From NCBI GenBank assembly GCA_021773795.1, contig JAJFJT010000029.1:16036-80035 (forward strand): a stretch of 64,000 nt of DNA. The letters run 5' to 3'. Below, piece after piece: positions 63,941 through 64,000 of the stretch (position 1 is the first letter of the stretch; each line of letters opens with the position of its first letter). The notes under the pieces were generated by a model. That model saw only the letters and a program-made list of their open reading frames with translations, was not told the DNA's origin and ran no database searches. A program made the translations under genes and the position numbers. Source of the stretch: Gammaproteobacteria bacterium. Lineage in GTDB: Bacteria; Pseudomonadota; Gammaproteobacteria; HK1.

Positions 63941-64000
63941 ATTCATCTGTGAGTTTATCGAACGGTAGCATTGGGTTGATTAAGACATATGATTTGGTTA

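Noticed and set aside
1..64000. CRISPR arrays, rRNA operons, prophage genes
   Set aside because: No regularly spaced repeats, rRNA-like sequence or phage structural cluster was seen; the collar-like gene is an isolated PEP-CTERM protein.

Overview
The window is a chromosomal segment of a gammaproteobacterium. The backbone shows family-typical gammaproteobacterial gene order: uvrA divergent from an MFS gene; lgt-thyA; folA/apaH/apaG; comM-ubiK; rnr-rlmB-rpsF-rpsR-DUF2232-rplI-dnaB-alr. Respiratory content (B-type heme-copper enzyme, SulP transporter, a molybdoenzyme complex with a multiheme cytochrome, an RquA-like methyltransferase) suggests a metabolically flexible, possibly sulfur-oxidising or Chromatiales-like bacterium. 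That placement is inference; no rRNA or marker tree is available. There is one tRNA gene, no rRNA and no CRISPR array.

Layout. 1-9.7 kb: housekeeping and signalling (MFS transporter, uvrA, PfkB kinase, HDOD + GGDEF pair, RlmI-like methyltransferase, lgt, thyA). 9.8-15 kb: nsrR, folA, apaH, apaG, comM and ubiK, interspersed with three families of short non-coding mobile elements (called here A, B and C) that have terminal inverted repeats and, for A and B, target duplications. 15-26.5 kb: glycerate kinase, DAHP synthase, Tat-exported PhoX-like protein, RquA-like methyltransferase, two peroxiredoxins and a 1243-residue GltD/PyrK-type flavoprotein. 26.8-36.9 kb: an MBL-cNMP protein, then a gas-metabolism region: a three-gene B-family heme-copper enzyme whose catalytic subunit has Gln where the cross-linked Tyr should be, a Sco/SenC gene whose 5' end is built from a type C element, a cytochrome b/ferredoxin/MvhD fusion, a bacteriohemerythrin and heme A synthase. 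36.9-41 kb: SulP, a periplasmic MBL protein and a PEP-CTERM protein with three collar-like repeats. 41.7-49.9 kb: tRNA-Leu and the rnr-to-alr block.

49.9-61.1 kb is the most interesting accessory block, and it looks less GC-rich than the backbone. A PhnD-like binding protein, a histidine kinase and a sigma-54 activator face a divergent operon for a 12-heme NapC/NirT-like cytochrome c, a Tat-exported four-cluster ferredoxin, a Tat-exported DMSO-reductase-family molybdoenzyme and a TorD chaperone. Between them lie a textbook -24/-12 promoter and upstream palindromes. The regulator trio is laid out like the arsenite-sensing aioXSR/arxXSR systems, but the catalytic subunit lacks the GRGWG-type arsenate/arsenite signature and has Asp in place of the third FeS cysteine, so its substrate is open. 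An ISL3-type element with a defective transposase has inserted exactly between kinase and regulator; the pre-insertion junction can be reconstructed.

61.3-64 kb: DUF192 and IalB-type proteins, then a clearly AT-rich permease/ArsR pair with a perfect inverted-repeat operator, probably acquired. The window ends just past the arsR terminator.
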